Below are positions 7,075-8,818 of a stretch of 8,818 nt of DNA, piece after piece; within the stretch, counting starts at the first letter, position 1; each line of letters begins with the position of its first letter. The notes beneath the pieces were generated by a model that saw only the letters and a list, made by a program, of their open reading frames with translations, did no database searches and was not told the DNA's origin. Source of the stretch: Comamonadaceae bacterium (GTDB lineage: Bacteria > Pseudomonadota > Gammaproteobacteria > Burkholderiales > Burkholderiaceae); the NCBI GenBank assembly GCA_947455875.1, contig CANGSD010000033.1, positions 1 through 8,818 of the forward strand, in the 5' to 3' direction. A program made the position numbers and the translations under genes.

Positions 7075-7761
7075 ATGAATACCTCGGATGCCAAGCGCGT
7101 CCTGGAAACGGCCCTGATCTGTTCCCCCCAGCCGCTAACGCTGCGCGAAATGCGCGTGCTGTTCAACGACGAGCTGGGTGCCGACACGGTCAAGAGCCTG
7201 CTGCAGGATCTGCAGGATGACTGGGCCCCGCGTGGCGTGGAACTGGTGAGCGTGGCCAGCGGCTGGCGCTTCCAGAGTCGACCCGAGATGCGCGAATTCC
7301 TGGACCGCCTGCATCCCGAGAAGCCGCCCAAGTACACCCGCGCCGCGCTGGAGACCCTGGCCATCATTGCTTACCGCCAGCCGGTCACGCGCGGCGACAT
7401 GGAAGACATCCGCGGCGTCACCATCAACAGCCTGATCCTCAAGCAGCTCGAAGACCGCGGCTGGGTCGAGGTGATCGGCCATCGCGAGGCCGTGGGCCGC
7501 CCGGCCCTGTTCGCCACCACCCGCCAATTCCTCGACGACCTGGGCCTGGCGTCTCTGGACCAGCTGCCGGCGATTGAGAACCCCTCCCAGCAGGCCCAGT
7601 TGCTGGCCTCCCTGGCGGGCGCCGAGGGCGATGCGGTCCATCCCGACCTCGAGGCCGACCCGCTGGCCGCCCTGGAGGCCGCAGCCGGTGGCGCCGAGCC
7701 CCTGGTGCTGGCCGACGACGCCCCCGAGGCGGACGCCGACCTTCCTCCCCCCACACCATGA
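7075..7761 (+). CDS. scpB: Segregation and condensation protein B
   Basis: ScpB forms a dimer that binds the kleisin ScpA in the Smc-ScpAB condensin, which compacts and segregates the nucleoid. The 228-residue product has two winged-helix domains: the first at about 1-78 ([21 protein letters not shown], then [10 protein letters not shown]), the second at about 84-160, with the family hallmark [31 protein letters not shown] and then [18 protein letters not shown] disordered acidic, Ala/Asp/Glu/Pro-rich tail fills 184-228. The frame is open upstream to a GTG at 7018, but those 19 extra residues look unlike any ScpB N-terminus, so ATG 7075 is chosen despite lacking an obvious ribosome site. The stop overlaps the rluB start (ATGA, 7758-7761), the usual scpB-rluB pairing. 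The partner scpA is not in the window. Confidence 0.95.
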   Translation: MNTSDAKRVLETALICSPQPLTLREMRVLFNDELGADTVKSLLQDLQDDWAPRGVELVSVASGWRFQSRPEMREFLDRLHPEKPPKYTRAALETLAIIAYRQPVTRGDMEDIRGVTINSLILKQLEDRGWVEVIGHREAVGRPALFATTRQFLDDLGLASLDQLPAIENPSQQAQLLASLAGAEGDAVHPDLEADPLAALEAAAGGAEPLVLADDAPEADADLPPPTP

Positions 7762-8818
7762 CCGATTCCCTGCCCGACGGCGACACCCCGGGCACCGAGC
7801 GCCCGCAAGTCTCGCCTGTAGCTCCGCCGGTCGCCCAAGCGCCTGCTCCAGCAATCGAAACGACCGAATCGACTCAGACGACGCAAGCGACCGAGGCCTC
7901 TGAGGCCATTCGCTTCGAAGACGTGATCTCCGGCCGCTACGACGCCGATGAACAAGCCCCCGACCTCGCGCCGCCCAAGCGCGTGCTGGCCCCCCAGCCC
8001 GAGACCCCCAAGCTGCACAAGGTGCTGGCCCAGGCCGGTCTGGGTTCGCGCCTGGAGATGGAGCAGCTGATCACCGAGGGCCGCATCTCCGTCAACAACG
8101 AGCCGGCTCATATCGGCCAGCGCATCCAGTTTGGCGACCAGATCAAGGTCAACGGCAAACCCATCCGCGTGCGCATTGCACCGCCGCCGGCACGCGTCAT
8201 CGCGTATCACAAGCCGGTGGGCGAGGTCGTCACCCATGACGATCCGCAGAACCGTCCCACCGTGTTTCGCAAGTTGCCGCGCCTGTACCAGGGCAAGTGG
8301 CAGTCGGTGGGCCGCCTGGACCTGAACACCGAAGGCCTGCTGCTGTTCACCAGCTCCGGCGAGTTGGCCAACAAGCTGATGCACCCGCGCTTTGGCCTGG
8401 AGCGCGAATACGCGGTCCGGGTGCTGGGCGCCCTGAGCAACGAAGAAAAGCAGCGCTTGCTTGACGGCATTTCCCTCGACGACGGCCGCGCCCAGTTCGG
8501 CTCCATCGAGGACGGCGGCGGTGAGGGCGCCAACACCTGGTACCGCGTCACCATCTCCGAAGGCCGCAACCGCGAAGTACGGCGCCTGTTCGAGGCGGTG
8601 GGCCATGCGGTCAGCCGCCTGATCCGGATTCGCTACGGCGCCATGGTGTTGCCGCGCGGCCTCAAGCGCGGCGCCTGGATGGAGCTGGACGAGCGCGACA
8701 TCCGCAGCCTGGTGCAGGCCGTGGGCGGCCAGGGCGCGGACCGCGCAGCGCCACACGGCGAGGGCGGCCGCAACAACAACGCGCCCCGACGCGGCCGACC
8801 CAACGGCGCGCCGGGTGG
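7758..8818 (+). CDS. rluB: 23S rRNA pseudouridine synthase RluB, 3'-truncated by window edge
   Basis: RsuA/RluB/RluE/RluF-type enzyme; E. coli RluB modifies U2605 near the peptidyl-transferase centre of 23S rRNA. 353 codons are visible from ATG 7758 with no stop before the right edge. An N-terminal extension (1-85) is low-complexity, Pro/Ala/Thr/Glu-rich, including a [16 protein letters not shown] run. The S4 domain starts at 86 ([27 protein letters not shown]). The catalytic domain has [27 protein letters not shown] with catalytic Asp188, [15 protein letters not shown], and [16 protein letters not shown] starting at 268. After the fold ends near 320 comes a Gly/Asn/Arg/Pro-rich basic tail that continues beyond the window; E. 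coli RluB is about 290 residues, so this form is long at both ends. Translation is probably coupled to scpB. The scpB neighbour supports RluB over RluE, RluF or RsuA. Confidence 0.93.
   Translation, partial: MTDSLPDGDTPGTERPQVSPVAPPVAQAPAPAIETTESTQTTQATEASEAIRFEDVISGRYDADEQAPDLAPPKRVLAPQPETPKLHKVLAQAGLGSRLEMEQLITEGRISVNNEPAHIGQRIQFGDQIKVNGKPIRVRIAPPPARVIAYHKPVGEVVTHDDPQNRPTVFRKLPRLYQGKWQSVGRLDLNTEGLLLFTSSGELANKLMHPRFGLEREYAVRVLGALSNEEKQRLLDGISLDDGRAQFGSIEDGGGEGANTWYRVTISEGRNREVRRLFEAVGHAVSRLIRIRYGAMVLPRGLKRGAWMELDERDIRSLVQAVGGQGADRAAPHGEGGRNNNAPRRGRPNGAPG

Noticed and set aside
7371..8756. 461-codon minus-strand open frame opposite scpB and rluB
   Set aside because: It is antisense to two well-supported genes and low-complexity, typical of GC-rich shadows.
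1..8818. Search for defence systems, mobile elements, CRISPR arrays, tRNAs or toxin-antitoxin pairs
   Set aside because: No transposase, integrase, spaced repeats, tRNA-like fold or toxin-antitoxin pair was seen. The helicase is a chromosomal YoaA-type enzyme with no CRISPR type IV (CasDinG) neighbours, and the small DUF465 gene is not an antitoxin type I recognise.

Overview
The window is a stretch of GC-rich chromosome with housekeeping gene content, almost completely coding. Protein sequences and gene order (an E3 lipoamide dehydrogenase followed directly by zapE, bamD and rluD head to head, scpB followed by rluB) point to a betaproteobacterium, most probably of the order Burkholderiales. 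This placement rests on recognised families and remembered synteny, not on a search. I see no tRNA, rRNA, CRISPR, insertion sequence, phage gene or sign of recent transfer.

Layout: a rightward block (1-5179) holds the 3' part of lpdA, then zapE, an unrecognised exported coiled-coil protein, a 67-residue DUF465-like protein and a YoaA/DinG-type helicase. The genes are tightly packed: ATGA overlaps join zapE to the exported protein and the small protein to the helicase, so they probably share a transcript with lpdA and whatever lies upstream (in related bacteria usually the 2-oxoglutarate dehydrogenase genes). A single leftward gene, bamD (5948-5142), follows; its 3' end overlaps the helicase tail to tail by 38 bp. 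A second rightward block holds rluD (from about 5947), scpB and rluB, the last running off the right edge.

Functions: the left block mixes central metabolism (E3), cell division (ZapE) and DNA repair or replication-fork maintenance (YoaA). BamD is the essential outer-membrane assembly lipoprotein. The right block has two 23S rRNA pseudouridine synthases flanking the condensin subunit ScpB. The genes are co-located rather than forming one pathway.

The least ordinary points are the architecture around 5929-6008, where bamD and rluD appear to share a CATG at their start codons and the only near-consensus promoter lies inside the rluD reading frame; the bamD/yoaA 3' overlap; the unknown exported CX8C protein; and the TTG-started small protein in the same frame as the gene before it. 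I found no convincing new biological system here.
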